This document shows, one piece after another, positions 24,010 through 36,700 of a stretch of 64,000 bases of DNA. A program made the translations under genes and the position numbers. This stretch comes from Paraphoma chrysanthemicola. Its lineage: Eukaryota; Ascomycota; Dothideomycetes; Pleosporales; Phaeosphaeriaceae. Position 1 is the first letter of the stretch, and each line of letters opens with the position of its first letter. The DNA lies in the NCBI GenBank assembly GCA_020744225.1, contig JAGMWG010000023.1:248001-312000 (forward strand), in the 5' to 3' direction. The notes beneath the pieces were generated by a model. It saw only the letters and a list, made by a program, of their open reading frames with translations. It made no database searches and was not told the DNA's origin.

Positions 24010-25190
24010 GACTACTTAAGAGCTAATCGTTAAAAGGTAATAACTATTTAGCTTTATATAATGCTAGTAACTACTATACTTCTAGATTAACGTGTAAACA
24101 TATCGTTAAGTTTAAATCTTATACTAAGAAAATTTAACCTGTATTAAATATACTATAGAGTAATATTATTATATTAATTAGTACTTATAATATTCTTAGA
24201 GAGTAAAGAAGCTACGTATACTATATAACTTTAAGCTAATACTATTAGTATATTTTGTTTAGTACTTTAATAGATATATATATCTAGATATTCTAATTAT
24301 TTATTTTATACTTTAGAATATATCTTTATTAAGTTAACTATTAAAGTTCTAAATATAAATAAACTATATAATTATTACGAGTGTCTTAGAAAGTAGACTA
24401 GTAGTAGCTAGTTAAACTCTAATTAAATACTAATAAGTTACTAATAAGAAACTTATCGAAACTAACTATAGTACTATACTATAGAACTATAGATTATATA
24501 ACTAAATTAGTATACTAGACTATATTAAGTACTAAGTAAGCTAAGTAAACTAAGTACTAAGTAATACTAATTACACTAATTAACTAAGTAAAACTACTTA
24601 GTTACTAAACTTCTCTCTAGTATATAGATATAGATAATAAGCTTCTATAACTTATTATATTTAACTTAGTATTTAATCTATAACTAGTTACTATATATAC
24701 TTAACTTATAGTTCTCTTTATCTATAGTAGTATAACTTCTTTACTATTAATTATTATTCTCTTAATCTATCTTATAGTAACTTATCTAACTCTCTCTCTA
24801 ATATTTTATCTCTAAGAACTAACTATAGAATCTTAGGTATACGAAGCTTACTTCTAACTTTAGGTCTCTTTATAATAATTTCTTTAAAATACTTTATAAA
24901 TAAGATATAACTCTATTTTATCTTATTAAGCTATATATAATTATTTCTACTAAGTTCTTAAAGTAAAACTAAGATATTAGTACTATAGAAAAGCTTTATA
25001 TAGTTAGGTAAATAGTTCTAAGTATGATTTTAAGAATTATATTTTTTTCTATACTTTAGACTTAAATAATTAAGAGAATCCAAAATTAAATATTATTACT
25101 AACTACTAACATACCTTAGTATAGTAGTCTAGTAAGTAGATGTAAGCTTTTACTTACTTTAAACTTCATAATCTTTAGATAAGTCTATGT
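24010..25190. repeat. AT-rich, TA-rich tract (probable RIP relic, right)
   Basis: About 1.2 kb of extreme AT content with dense TA dinucleotides and simple motifs such as CTATA and ACTAAGTA; CG is almost absent. No usable open frame and no clear terminal repeats remain. The tract looks like a RIP-mutated repeat, probably a dead transposon. It sits directly upstream of the TcA-like gene and ends about 90 bp before its start codon. Confidence 0.7.
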
Positions 25191-25282
25191 GAACTGTCTT
25201 AGGCATTCTCCGTTTAGCTTATAACTACTGAACAATGTTCTGAACGTATCTTCTTCTAGTAACACAATCGCAGTCCTCTAGC

Positions 25283-28200
25283 ATGGAGAATATCCATGCT
25301 GCGCTCCAAAATCTCTTGCCGGCCTCGATTATCGCTGAACTTCCGGCCAAGTTGGAACCAACTGGGACACTTATTCGTGCTATTCGAGACATCCTCAACA
25401 ATCATCCTAACGACCTGGCGCTGGACCTCAAAGAGAAGTTATCCTTAACGGACACATTTCTTGCTAGATACAATGCGCCTTTGCAAGTGCTACCACCAAT
25501 TCTACTTGAGTCCAAAGCGCGGACTGTATCAGATGCAATCTCTTGCTTTTGGGAGACCTGGCAAGCCGATATCAGTACAAGGGTATTTGCCGAAAAATTG
25601 TTCAATGATGAGTCTAGTGCTGTAGTCAAGGCCCTCGTTACCTCTGGACGTTTTTCGATCGAACCTACTCTACGGTCTGATGTTCTTGATGTATTCGAAA
25701 CAATGGAGCCGAACTTCGACCTTCTCAGGCAACCCCTGTTGGAATCCAATCCTGCATTCGATGTTGTGCAGAAGCTGGACTTTACACGAAAGAAACATGT
25801 TTTCGAACTCCTGGCCTCAATCCAACAGATCTGCCAAGTGGTAATCGAACCGCTGCAGCTGCCTATCCTGATATCTCTTGGATTCAAGTCGCCCGAGCAA
25901 ATAGCCTATGCACCGCGTCAAGCATTCATCACCTCTATGACCAAGCATGGTGTCTCTGAAGCCCACGCTCAACGCATTCATGGCGAGGCAATATCAGTGC
26001 AGATCAAGCAAGAACAAGCCTGGATGGCGGTCATCCAACAACAGCACAGCGATACGACCACTCCACCAGTCTTTCGCCTTGGCACTGGAACAACAGACCA
26101 AAATGACCCTCTTGCTCAACAGCCTCCAGGCCAAACAAATCTAGCAGGTTGGTTCGGGGATCTGGAACAAGTCAGTTGCTTGGACTGCTGTTCAGTCACT
26201 AGTCCTGCTGCATATTTCGTCGACCTTTTGAGGATGCTCAAGAATGTACCTGATCCCGCCTCATCTCAAGTTTTTGGACCGCGTCCTACTTCTCTACTTG
26301 ATCAGCTTTTCAAGCGCCGCCCTGATCTTGGCAATCTTCTTCTTTCTTGCAGAAACACCAAAGAGATGGTACCATACATAGATCTCGTCAACGAGGCCCT
26401 CGAATCGACTGTTGCCTATATCGGTGATAAATCTAGCATCAATAGCCAGCTGTCCTTAGAGGTATATAACGCTGATGCGGTCCCAGAGGAAACAATTGGA
26501 ACTCGGCTACCACGAAGCCCTGTCAACATCAAAACCGATGTGTACGATAGGTTCATCTCCAAGAGTGTTTACCCTTCAAATATCTTCCCATACAATTTGT
26601 CGCTGGACAGTCTTCGGCAATATCTTGCGGCTTCAAAGACTGGAATGACCGAAGCTCTGCGGGTGTTTCGCGCAGATGTGCGCTTTGCAGGAAGTTCTAA
26701 ACTCTCTGATTTGATACGCAATTCAAATACACTCGACAATGTCCATGATCGCTGGCACGCTGCCGAGACACTAGGCATGACGAAAACTGACTATGTGGCT
26801 CTTACGCACGAATCTTTCCTCGACCGGCGGTCTGCCATGCTTGCGACAGCCTCGAAATTTTCGACGCAGAAAGAATATGAGGAATGGGCCGGTTTGCGCT
26901 TCCCATCTGACTACTGGGGTTATGGAGGCGAAGCTGGTGTCGATGATATGTTGGACACAACCAAGGGAAATGGCATCTCCTTCATCAAGAAGGAACTTCT
27001 ACCACGCCTGGCCATTAATTTCACCACACTTGTCGAGCTCTTGAAGACCAATTTCTTAGGAAGACGCTTGGCAATTTCCCCACTTCCAGAAAAGACTATG
27101 TTGCCGCCTAATGGGAACGTTCCGACGGATCTTGGGAGCTTTCGACTAAAGCATGTGGATGGGCAATTGGATGAAGACACGTGTCACAAATTGGAACAGT
27201 TTGTTCGTCTATGGAGACGCATTGGGTGGTCCATCGAAACCACCGATGATGCAATATCGGCCTTTAGCAAGCAGGCCGAAGGATCCCCAGCTGTCGAACG
27301 AACAAATTCGAGCATTACACCAAACTGTATCGAGCAATTGGCCGCTGTATCTCAAATTGCAGCAGCAGCAAAAGTCGATCCTAAGCGGGTGATCTCCATG
27401 TTCTTCCCAAGTGCCCGCCACCTCCTGAAACTTCCCATTGTGCAGAGTCTGATTTCTAGCGCTGGGGGGCATGCCGACCAGATCTTTGCTGTCCCGCAGC
27501 CGGCTTTGAGTTATTCTACTTATACACCCTTGCTACTGGCCTCGGTAGATTTGAGCTACGATGAAATGCTTGTCATCCAAAAGTCAGAGGCATTGGGAAT
27601 CGGCTTGACGGTACAGGATATTTTCGCGTACTATCGCGCATGCGAAGCTACACATATGTTTGGGATGACGTATGAACAGCTCGCCGATTTTCTGGCAATC
27701 ATGTGTACGGAAGAGCCGGCTTTTTCATCTCCAAAATTTCTCCTACGAGCTCTTGAGAAATGGAAGAAACTCGAAGACGACGGCTGGAAAATCGCTGATG
27801 TGCTAAAAGTGTGCCAAAGCTTTGGCATCAAGCATGGTACCGAGGTTCTTGACACCACCGCCAAATTCGCTTCTGATGTTCTACGCGATATGGCAGCCTC
27901 TCAGTCCGCTCTTTCATTTGTCACTCACCCTGCAGATTCAGGCAAGGGCACAAATGTCACTCAATCTGCTGCTTTACGGCAAGCAATTGGTTCTGCCGCA
28001 AGATCGATTGCTCCAGGGCTGCCTCTAGCATACGTCCAACATCTGCTGCAGCTCGATTCAGGGCAACAGACGAGCTACGAAGATCAACTCACACTAATCT
28101 TGAACGGGCCTGGCAATGTTGATCTTTACAGCGACGGATTCATCGGAGCGATCTTTTGTTCAGCTGACACTACAATGGACTTTGAGGCATCAGTTACCGG

Positions 28201-31200
28201 TTCAAAGTCGGTTGTGCTCCAATTTCAGCGAGATCTCATCACTTTGGTCCCGAAGCAGGTCGGTACAAGTTTCAAAGTCACCTGCAAACTAAACATTGCG
28301 AAGGACACAGTATCTCTGTTATCTTGGCCACCTGGAACCAAAGTGACTGAAGTCACATTCTTCCTGGTTGATGGAAAAGTCTTAGAAGATCCACCACGAA
28401 TATTAAGCCAGAATTCTTTGCTCGATATTCAATACCTGGTAACACAGCTGGGCTCATGCAGTCATGTGCTGGAGAGATACCCCTTGAGCATACAAGAGCT
28501 TTCCATGCTTGCAAAGATGTATTCCATCGATACTGGGCCAAAAATGATCGAGGTTGCCGAAAAGTATGCATATCTGCGGCGTTCGCTCGCCAAGGGGAAA
28601 GGACAAGGACAGTTCGCAAGATTCTTCGAGTCGCTCCAAAGCCCGGCGGACGCCTTTAGGGAAGACCTATCGACGCAGTTCAGAGAAGCCACGGTCATGA
28701 GCAAGAGCTGTGCTGAGAAATTGTTGAAAGGAAATTTTCCGACTTTAGATGGCGACAGTCTCAGAGTTCAGCTTCGCTCGCTCCGTACAATGGAGACTCT
28801 TGCACGACAAGTCCAATTTCTACGTCATACGGGGCTTAAAGACGATGCAATTGAGCTGCTATTCAAGATTGCAGAGCCGTTTGATTCTGGCCAAACCGTT
28901 GGCTCTACTTCCGGCGAGGTGAAAGGTCCGTTGACTGATCTCGTCCAGCATATAAGATCGTCAATGATCAGTCGTGGCTTCACCAGCTCTATACAGTCTA
29001 CGCAGGATATCCTCCGAGAACGGCGTCGGCAAGCACTACTGCAGTATCTCATCCAAAATCCAGCGATTCGCGAGCTAGGTATAGTTGATGCAGATGGTCT
29101 CTTCGAGTATTTCCTCATCGACGTACAGATGGGTTGTGGCTTGGATACAACACGCATCAAGCAGGCAATTTCTACTGTCCAGCTGTTCGTCTACCGATGT
29201 CTGTTAGGGCTTGAGAAAGGCGCCCAAGCATCATTGATTGACCGCAATCGATGGCAGTGGATGCAGAAATACACGTTGTGGGAGGCGAATCGAAAAGTCT
29301 TCCTCTACCCGGAGAACTGGGCAGAACCTTCTCTACGTGAGAGCAAGACGTCATTGTTCAAATCTATCGAGGAAGCGATCATGCAGACGAACCTTGATGA
29401 TCAGTCGATTCGAGGTATACTAAGATCCTATGTTTGCGGTGCCGATGAAATAGCCAATCTTTCCGTGGAAGCATTTTTCTGGGACGTGTCGACCAATGCC
29501 GACAAAACCTTTACGCAGGGAGGATCTTTCCATCTGTTCGCGCGAACACGAAACATGCCATTTCAATACTATTACCGTCGGATGGATTATCTTGGAAGCA
29601 ATTCGCTTCCGTCTACCACGTGGACACCATGGGAGAAACTACCGTTCGATATCGCCGCAAACAGCAGCGACAGTGCAGGTGCTTCAATTCCAGACCCTGG
29701 CGTCTACATCGTTCCGGTCGTGTGGCGCGGCCGATTGATAGTCTTTCTGCCTCAGCTTTCCATTAGTGCACCACCAGTGACAAATAGTGCGGGAAACAGT
29801 TCATCGAAGGTCTCCATGACCCAAAGGAAAGAAGGAGGTATGGAGCTCGACCTGGCAAGCGTACAGCAGAACGTGAAGAGAAATATGTAAGTGGCGTATC
29901 TTTAAATGCCAATATGACACGTATTCTGACATGATCAAAGTGAAATCAAAATGAGCTGGTCCGAGTTTATCGACGGCCAGTGGCTTCCTCAAAAGCAAAC
30001 CCCGGAGGTTATCACAGCCACAAGCTCCACTACGGAGCCACCTGCCTTTAACAGCTTCCGTTTTGCGGCAGACCCTACTCAAGCGGAGTTGGGCATTTTT
30101 GCTTTCCGAGTGAATGCCTCGAGCGGCTCGAGTGCGGAATTGGCCGATGTCAATTGCATTGGAAAGTTCGTTCTCCAGGGTCCGAGGCTTGCACTTTTGC
30201 CGCCATCTGCTTTGACACCCGCCATTCGTTTTCAAGGCAACAACTCGCCAAACACCAATTTCGGTCGACTTAAACGTACTGGCTCATCGGCAGCGACAGA
30301 GCTGGCCAAAGTTCCGGCTGGTGGAGATGTCAAGCTGTGGCCTGCTCTGTCCCGTCCACCGATTTCGACGAACCGTACAATCAAGTCGATCACATGGACT
30401 CTCGATGCAAATGCTCGGCAAGACAACGCCGCAGGCCTCGTGGCTGATGCAGCTGTCGGCGATGGTCTTGGATTTGAGCCATGGTTCACTCTTCCTAAGG
30501 CTAGGGGCGAGACTTTCGACTCTACGAAGACAGACGATGTAGATTCTGTCCCGCTCTATAATGGCTTGGCTGAAGCATTCAAAGCCGCCATAACTACCGG
30601 CGATGGTCTCGATTCGATATACCAAGTTATGGATCAGCTCTCTATCAAGCGCAGAGCTGATAAAGACGTGGGATCTTACGATTATGCATTCGGATCCTGG
30701 AAATTTGCCAAACGCTGTATCGAGGATGCAACTCCATATGCCATCTATAATTGGGAGCTCGGATTCCACATCGTCTCGCTACTTACAGAACGTCTCATCG
30801 ACCTGCAACAATTCGAAATGGCTTTGAAATATGCTCGGCTTGTTTTTGATCCTGCCGGCAAAGCAGACGCAACGCCACCACAGCGACCAGTCTGGCGGTT
30901 TCCACCATTCCGCGATCCAGACACACGTTCCTCGGGTACCTTGAATACAGTCATGGACAATCTGAAGACCAGCTCAGGCGCGGATTCAAGCATGAATCCA
31001 GCGGTATTAGCCTGGAGACGCAATCCTTTCAAGCCTCATGCTGTCGCAGCTGGCAGACCCCTCGCGTACATGAAACGATTCGTGATGAAATACATTGAAG
31101 CTTTAATTGCGGTTGGCGACAATTTGTTTCGACAGAACTCACTGGAATCGCTCCCCATGGCGATCCAACACTACGTTGAAGCATCACAGGTGTTTGGACC

Positions 31201-33679
31201 CACACCACAAATCATTCCGGAGCTAGGCGACAAGAGCTTCAAGTCCTTCAATGATCTCAACTCGGTCATTGACGACTTTTCCAACGCATTGGTTGATCTA
31301 CGTTTGACTTTTCCTTATTTTGTACCATTGGATCAGCGTGGTAGAACCACTGGGGGAAGTCAAGGATTGCAAGGCTTCACCAAGACGCGGTACTTTGGTA
31401 TCCAGGCAAATCCTGAATTTATCGCCCTGCGCCGGCTCGTGGATGATCGATTGGTCAAGATTCGCGGCGGATTAGACATCAATGGGAATCCTCGCACGTT
31501 GGCCTTATGGGACCCTCCTATCGATGTTAGGAGTGCTGTATTGGCAGCTTCATCTGGCGGAGGAGGTGGCCTCGGTATGATACTGTCTGGCTCCAGCAAA
31601 GCCGTGCCCCGGATTCGTTTTCAGTATCTCATGCAGCGAGCACTGGAAGTCTGCGCAGAACTGAAACAGAGTGGCGCCGCGCTGCTTTCGGTCGCGGAGA
31701 GGAAGGATGGAGAAGAGTTTCAAAGCTTCCGTGCCAAACAAGAAACAGGTTTGCCACGTATCCTTATCGGAATGAAGAAGAAACAAAAGGTTGAATCGGA
31801 GAAGGGACTCGAGCAGTTGCAGCTATCACGTAATTCCGCTGTACACCGACTTCTCTACTACGCCTCCTTGACTGGCGACGATGTGAAGGTGCCGGGCGCC
31901 GATGCCGATTTCGAAGAAATAACCCAGAATATCCCCAAGCCCAGTAACGATGATCTTCGTCTGACAGTGCACGAGCAGCTGGAATTAGGCTTCGCCGACC
32001 AAGCAGCTGCGCTGAACACGCGCGCGTACGGACTGGAACTTAGCTCTGCGATTCTATCGATCGTTCCGATGCCGGAAATCGATGCAGAACCTTTTGGCTA
32101 TGGTATGTCGTTCCAGATGCCGAGTCTCGGGATCTTCAACCAGATTGGAGCTCTTACCTTGCGCGGACTTGCAGCTTCTACGGCCGATGCTGGCCAGCGA
32201 TCTGCTCGCATTTCTGGTTGGACGAAACAACTTCAAGAACGGCGACTTGAACAAAATCAAACCGGCCAGGAGATCAAGAACATCGATAAGCAAATGGAGG
32301 CTGCAAGAATACGCATCGAAGTAATTGAGAAAGACATCGCCGCTTCCGAAAAGGCGTTGGACGACGCACTTGCCACGGAAGAATTTCTGCGCTCCAAGTT
32401 CACCAGCGAGGCGCTATATGCCTGGTATGAAAGTAATGCGCGCTCCTACCACTATCAACTGTATATCATGGCCACAGAATTGGCTAAAAGGGTCGAGGCT
32501 GCTTATATCTTCGAAATGGGTCCAATTCCGCGATCGTTCCTGTCCCCTAGTGGCTACTGGGATCAGACTAAACGCGGCCTGCAGAGTGGTGACCAGTTAT
32601 GGTTTGCACTCAAGCGCATGGAGTCGGATTATGTGAACCAGTCGGCAACCGACTTCGAACTGAGCAAGAATATATCTCTGCGCCAGCTGGATCCCGTCCA
32701 GCTACTGGGACTCCGAGAAAATGCGACAGCAAAATTTAAGCTTCCTGAGCTGGTATTCGATCTCGACTTCCCTGGTCATTACTGTAGACGGATCAAGTCT
32801 GTCGCATTCTCGCTTCAATGTATAGCAGGCCCTTACACCAGCATCAGCTGTACAGCATCGTTGCAAAACCATAGGTTTCGTAACGACCCCAAACCGGGTC
32901 CGAAATATTTTGAACAGGCTGAGCGAGATGAACGATTCATCGGTCAAGACTTTGAAATGCCAATTACTGCAATCGCACTATCTCACGGCACTCAAGACTC
33001 CGGGACCTTCGAACTCAACTTCAATTCGGAACAGTACCAGCCGTTCGAGGGTGCGGGGGCTATAAGCGAATGGCTACTCACGTTACCGAATAAAGTGCGA
33101 CAATTCGACTACAGCACAATCAGCGATGTAGTCATGCATCTCCGCTACACATCGAAATCCGGCGGCGAAACTCTGCGCACCAGAGTCGAGGACGATGTTG
33201 CCGCGCTGCTCAAGCAGAGCGAGGGCAACTACACCGCTCTCCTGGACATTCGCAACGAAGCACCAAACGCCTGGCACGACATGAGTGCCGCGATACTCTC
33301 GGCTACAAACTCTCGCATCCTCGCGATACCGGACATACGCGAGCGCCTTCCCTACTTCACAAAAGCACTCAGGGTCTCGGTAACCTCTTTGGAGGTATAC
33401 ATACGCGGAATGGGCACCAGCAACGTCACGATATCGGCATCAAAATCAATTGATGGAACCAATGCGATGAGGTTGAATGCAACGGACACGCTTGGAACGC
33501 TCCAATCGTTCAAGCCACAACGTGAAGATAACAGTAAAATTGTCGACCCCAAGGAAATTGATCGACTCTGCTCTGCTGGAATTCCGTGGTATTTGGGCTT
33601 CAACTTTACAGATGACAAGGCTATAGTTCTCCCCACTGATGTCCTTGTGATGTTTGAATATCAGTTGGCATCTATGTAG
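25283..33679 (+). CDS. Tc toxin complex TcA-like protein
   Basis: Relative of TcA, the large pore-forming and receptor-binding subunit of bacterial tripartite Tc toxins (Photorhabdus, Xenorhabdus, Yersinia). There are two exons, 25283-29886 and 29941-33679, with one 54-nt intron; the product has 2780 residues, slightly longer than bacterial TcA. Near residue 289 it has the VRP1-type motif (GWFGDLEQVSCLDCCS, then SPAAYFVDLLRML). Near 1333 is the signature NRKVFLYPENWAEPSLRESK. Around 2190-2220 is a hydrophobic, glycine-containing segment matching the pore tip, followed by long charged helices (about 2230-2370). The region about 2370-2670 is the TcB-binding part (AYIFEMG; FDYSTISDVVMHLRYTS). 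There is no signal peptide, as in bacterial TcA. I see no frameshift or stop, so the gene appears intact. No TcB or TcC partner lies in the window. Domain borders are approximate. Confidence 0.9.
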
Positions 33680-33761
33680 AGCGACTCGGCGCAAGCAGTA
33701 TATTTGGGTTTGTTTATTACTGTGGTTGTATCTATTTGCTGTTCATGCTATGGGGATATAT

Positions 33762-36700
33762 CTACTTGGATTTATGCACCCCAATAAACGTCCTCTCCCC
33801 ACGATACATATCAATACTCCGACTAAAATGATCATCCTCATCATCCTCAACCTTAACCCACACGCCATCTACCATTTTCGCTCTCTTCATCTCCACATCT
33901 TGCGCACCAGTCGCCCATCTCCCACCACCACCAACCCGAGTCATCCCAGTTTCACTACCGCTCTCATCTCCTTCCAAAATGGCTCGCCGTCCGCCAGCCA
34001 TCCGCACCTCCTCGGCCTCAACCACCGTCTCGATCCCCGCAGGCACCGTATCCTCCTCGCCCCAGGGTAACGCATCGATATCAATCTCGTCCTCGCGGCC
34101 GAGTAAACACATAACCACGACTTTCGCACCAGCTTTAGAAATGACCTGGTTTGCATGTTTGCACATTTCATTTGTGCAGCATTCCATACAGCCCTCGAGA
34201 CAATGACATCCTTCGAGGCGTTCACACGCTTGTCTTAGCAAGAGATCCACGTGTTCGAATGCCTTGGTACTTATACCGGAACCCGAAGCGCCGCCTTTTG
34301 CGTCGTAAAACGTAAGTCGAGCAGGCCGTTTTCGTTGAGTTTCTTTTTTCGCGAATTCTTTGGGTGCGAATTTACATTCTGTGCGTACGTCGCCTGGCAT
34401 GGAGATGACGAAGTTCGGCATGAGCGATAGGACGGCGTGTTCAGCTGCATGTATCCCGGCTGCGATGTTCAATCTCCTACTTTTCAGGATCTCGAGCGCG
34501 GAGCGCGGGATGTCCAACCACATGCCTTTACTATGCAGGATGATGGGCGGGTTATCGACTTGCACGGCATCGAGGATACGGCGCTTTTTGTCGATTTTGA
34601 AGAACCCGTACACGACTTGTTTGATTTTGATCGGGCCGTAAAATGCGCGACACTTGGAGCCGGGGATGCGGCGGATGGCTTCTGTCTCGACGGGGTCGAT
34701 GTCCGTGTAATCGCGTTGTTGAGTTGTCCAGTCGACTTTGACGTATTCGACTTTGGCCAGCATGCGTTCCTGGCTGAACTCCTTTACGAGGTATGTATTT
34801 CCTTGGTGCAGGAATATGCCGCCGTCGTAGAGCGTGAAGAAGGCACGACTGGCTTCGAGTTCCTCCAGAACGGTGTTTTTGCCGTGTGTAATGTCGATGA
34901 TGGCAAAGTGGTCTTCCTCGGTGTCGCGGATGGCGACGAATCGGGAGGGTTGAGGGAGGAAGCGCTCGTTGACATGGTAGAAGCCTTGTGCGTCACGGCG
35001 CATGCGCTCTCGCGCGACTTTGGAGAGAAGGGGGCCAAAGTATTCAACGTCAGTGTCGATGTTGATGGGCATTTCGTGCGCGGCGCATTGGATGTGCCCC
35101 TCGACTACGAGCATGTTTTCGAGGTCCACTTGGAGTGCGCTGTTTGGCTTCGTGAAAATCTCGTCCGGATTCGACATGTAGTATTGATCAGTTGGGAAGC
35201 AGTCGCCAATAAGGACCGAGAGCGAGTCTTTGTTTCGGCGACCTGCGCGACCACTCTGCTGGCGGAGGTTGGCGATGGTGTAAGGAAAGCCGACGGTGAG
35301 CACAGCATCCAGGCTACCGATATCGACACCAAGTTCGAGCGCGCTTGTGCAGACGATGCCGATGAGCTTGCCGTCGAACATCTCGCGCTCAATCTGTCGT
35401 CTATCTTGTGGCGTGTACCCACCTCGATAAGACATCACACGAGCCAGCACTTCCGTCCTCTCGAGGTTCGTCAGTTCGGTCTTGACAGCAGCCAGTAACG
35501 CTTCGCACTGCTTTCTGACTCTGCAGAATGCAATTGCTCTCACGCCTCTCAGCATAAGTTGGCAAAATAGTTTCGCAGTTTCTGCCATGCAGTCTCCTCT
35601 GCCAGATGTAGGGTCTCCAGGGTCTTTGAACGGCGTGTTCCAGCACAGAAACTCCTTGCGACCGGATGGCGAGCCATCGAAGTCGGTCAGCCTAACTTCA
35701 TCGACGCCAAAAATTGTTTTCATATGCTCTTCTGGATTCGCCACGGTAGCCGAGCACGAAATGAACTTGACGTGGCGGTTTCCCACTGCCGCGCATATCC
35801 GTCTTAGGCGTCGCATGATGAACGCCATGTGCGCGCCGAACAGCCCGTTGTAAACGTGCAGCTCATCGACCACTACGAATCGGAGATTCTGTAAGAAAGT
35901 TCGCCAAGCGTCCTCTTGTGGTAGGATCGTGATGTGCAGCATATCGGGGTTTGTGAAGATGATGCGAGCTTCGTCTCGAATGTAATTGCGCTCAGCCATT
36001 GGCGTGTCCCCATCGAAAGTCTCCACTACAACTTCTTCTAGACCAGTCATGAATCGCAGCAATTCTTTCATACTTTTCCTCTGATCTTGGGCAAGCGCTT
36101 TCGTCGGGAAGATGTACATTGCTCGTGTCTCTGGATCCTGCTCGAGCTGATGCAGGACTGGCAATTGGTAGATCAACGACTTTCCAGAGCTCGTCGAAGT
36201 AGACACGATAACGTTGTGCCCTTGATATAGGTTGTTGATTGCTTCAGCCTGGTGCGCGTACAGCTGCGTGATGTTCTTCGTGTTGTATAGCGCATTTACC
36301 ATATTTTGCGACAGTTGAAAATTTAGGTCGCCGTAAATAGGAGGCTGAGGATCGAACACTCGATGCCCGTCAGGCACAATCTGACCAGTATACCACTCCA
36401 GTGTCTTAATCTCATCTACGATCTCTGGAATACTTTTGCGTTCCTTCGGTATCGTGCTTGGCGCCAGCGCTCTGTCAGGTCCGGGCGTGTTGGATCGACT
36501 GTCTGTCGGCAATGGGACAAAGGCTTGCGAGATTTCCTTGATCTTCTCCACAGCATCAAGAGAACTCTCAGCGCACTGATTCAGAAACGCATTGACCGCG
36601 CTGGTGAACTTGACGTTTCTCTTCTCAATCAGATTCATCATCTGCTTTTGGCTGAACACCGGCATTTTCAACTCCTCGTTACGCAGTTTCTGCGTTGCCT

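Larger units (their letters stand above)
23061..25282. other. Gene-poor 2.2 kb between the two accessory genes
   Basis: About 950 bp of balanced non-coding sequence with a diverged duplicated module (23545-23823), followed by the long AT-rich tract, then about 80 bp of more balanced sequence that should hold the TcA-like gene's leader. No gene is supported. Confidence 0.5.

Noticed and set aside
25283..33679. Two separate genes instead of one TcA-like gene
   Set aside because: A GTAAGT donor and CAAAG acceptor join the two long frames in phase, and TcA homologues run through this point.
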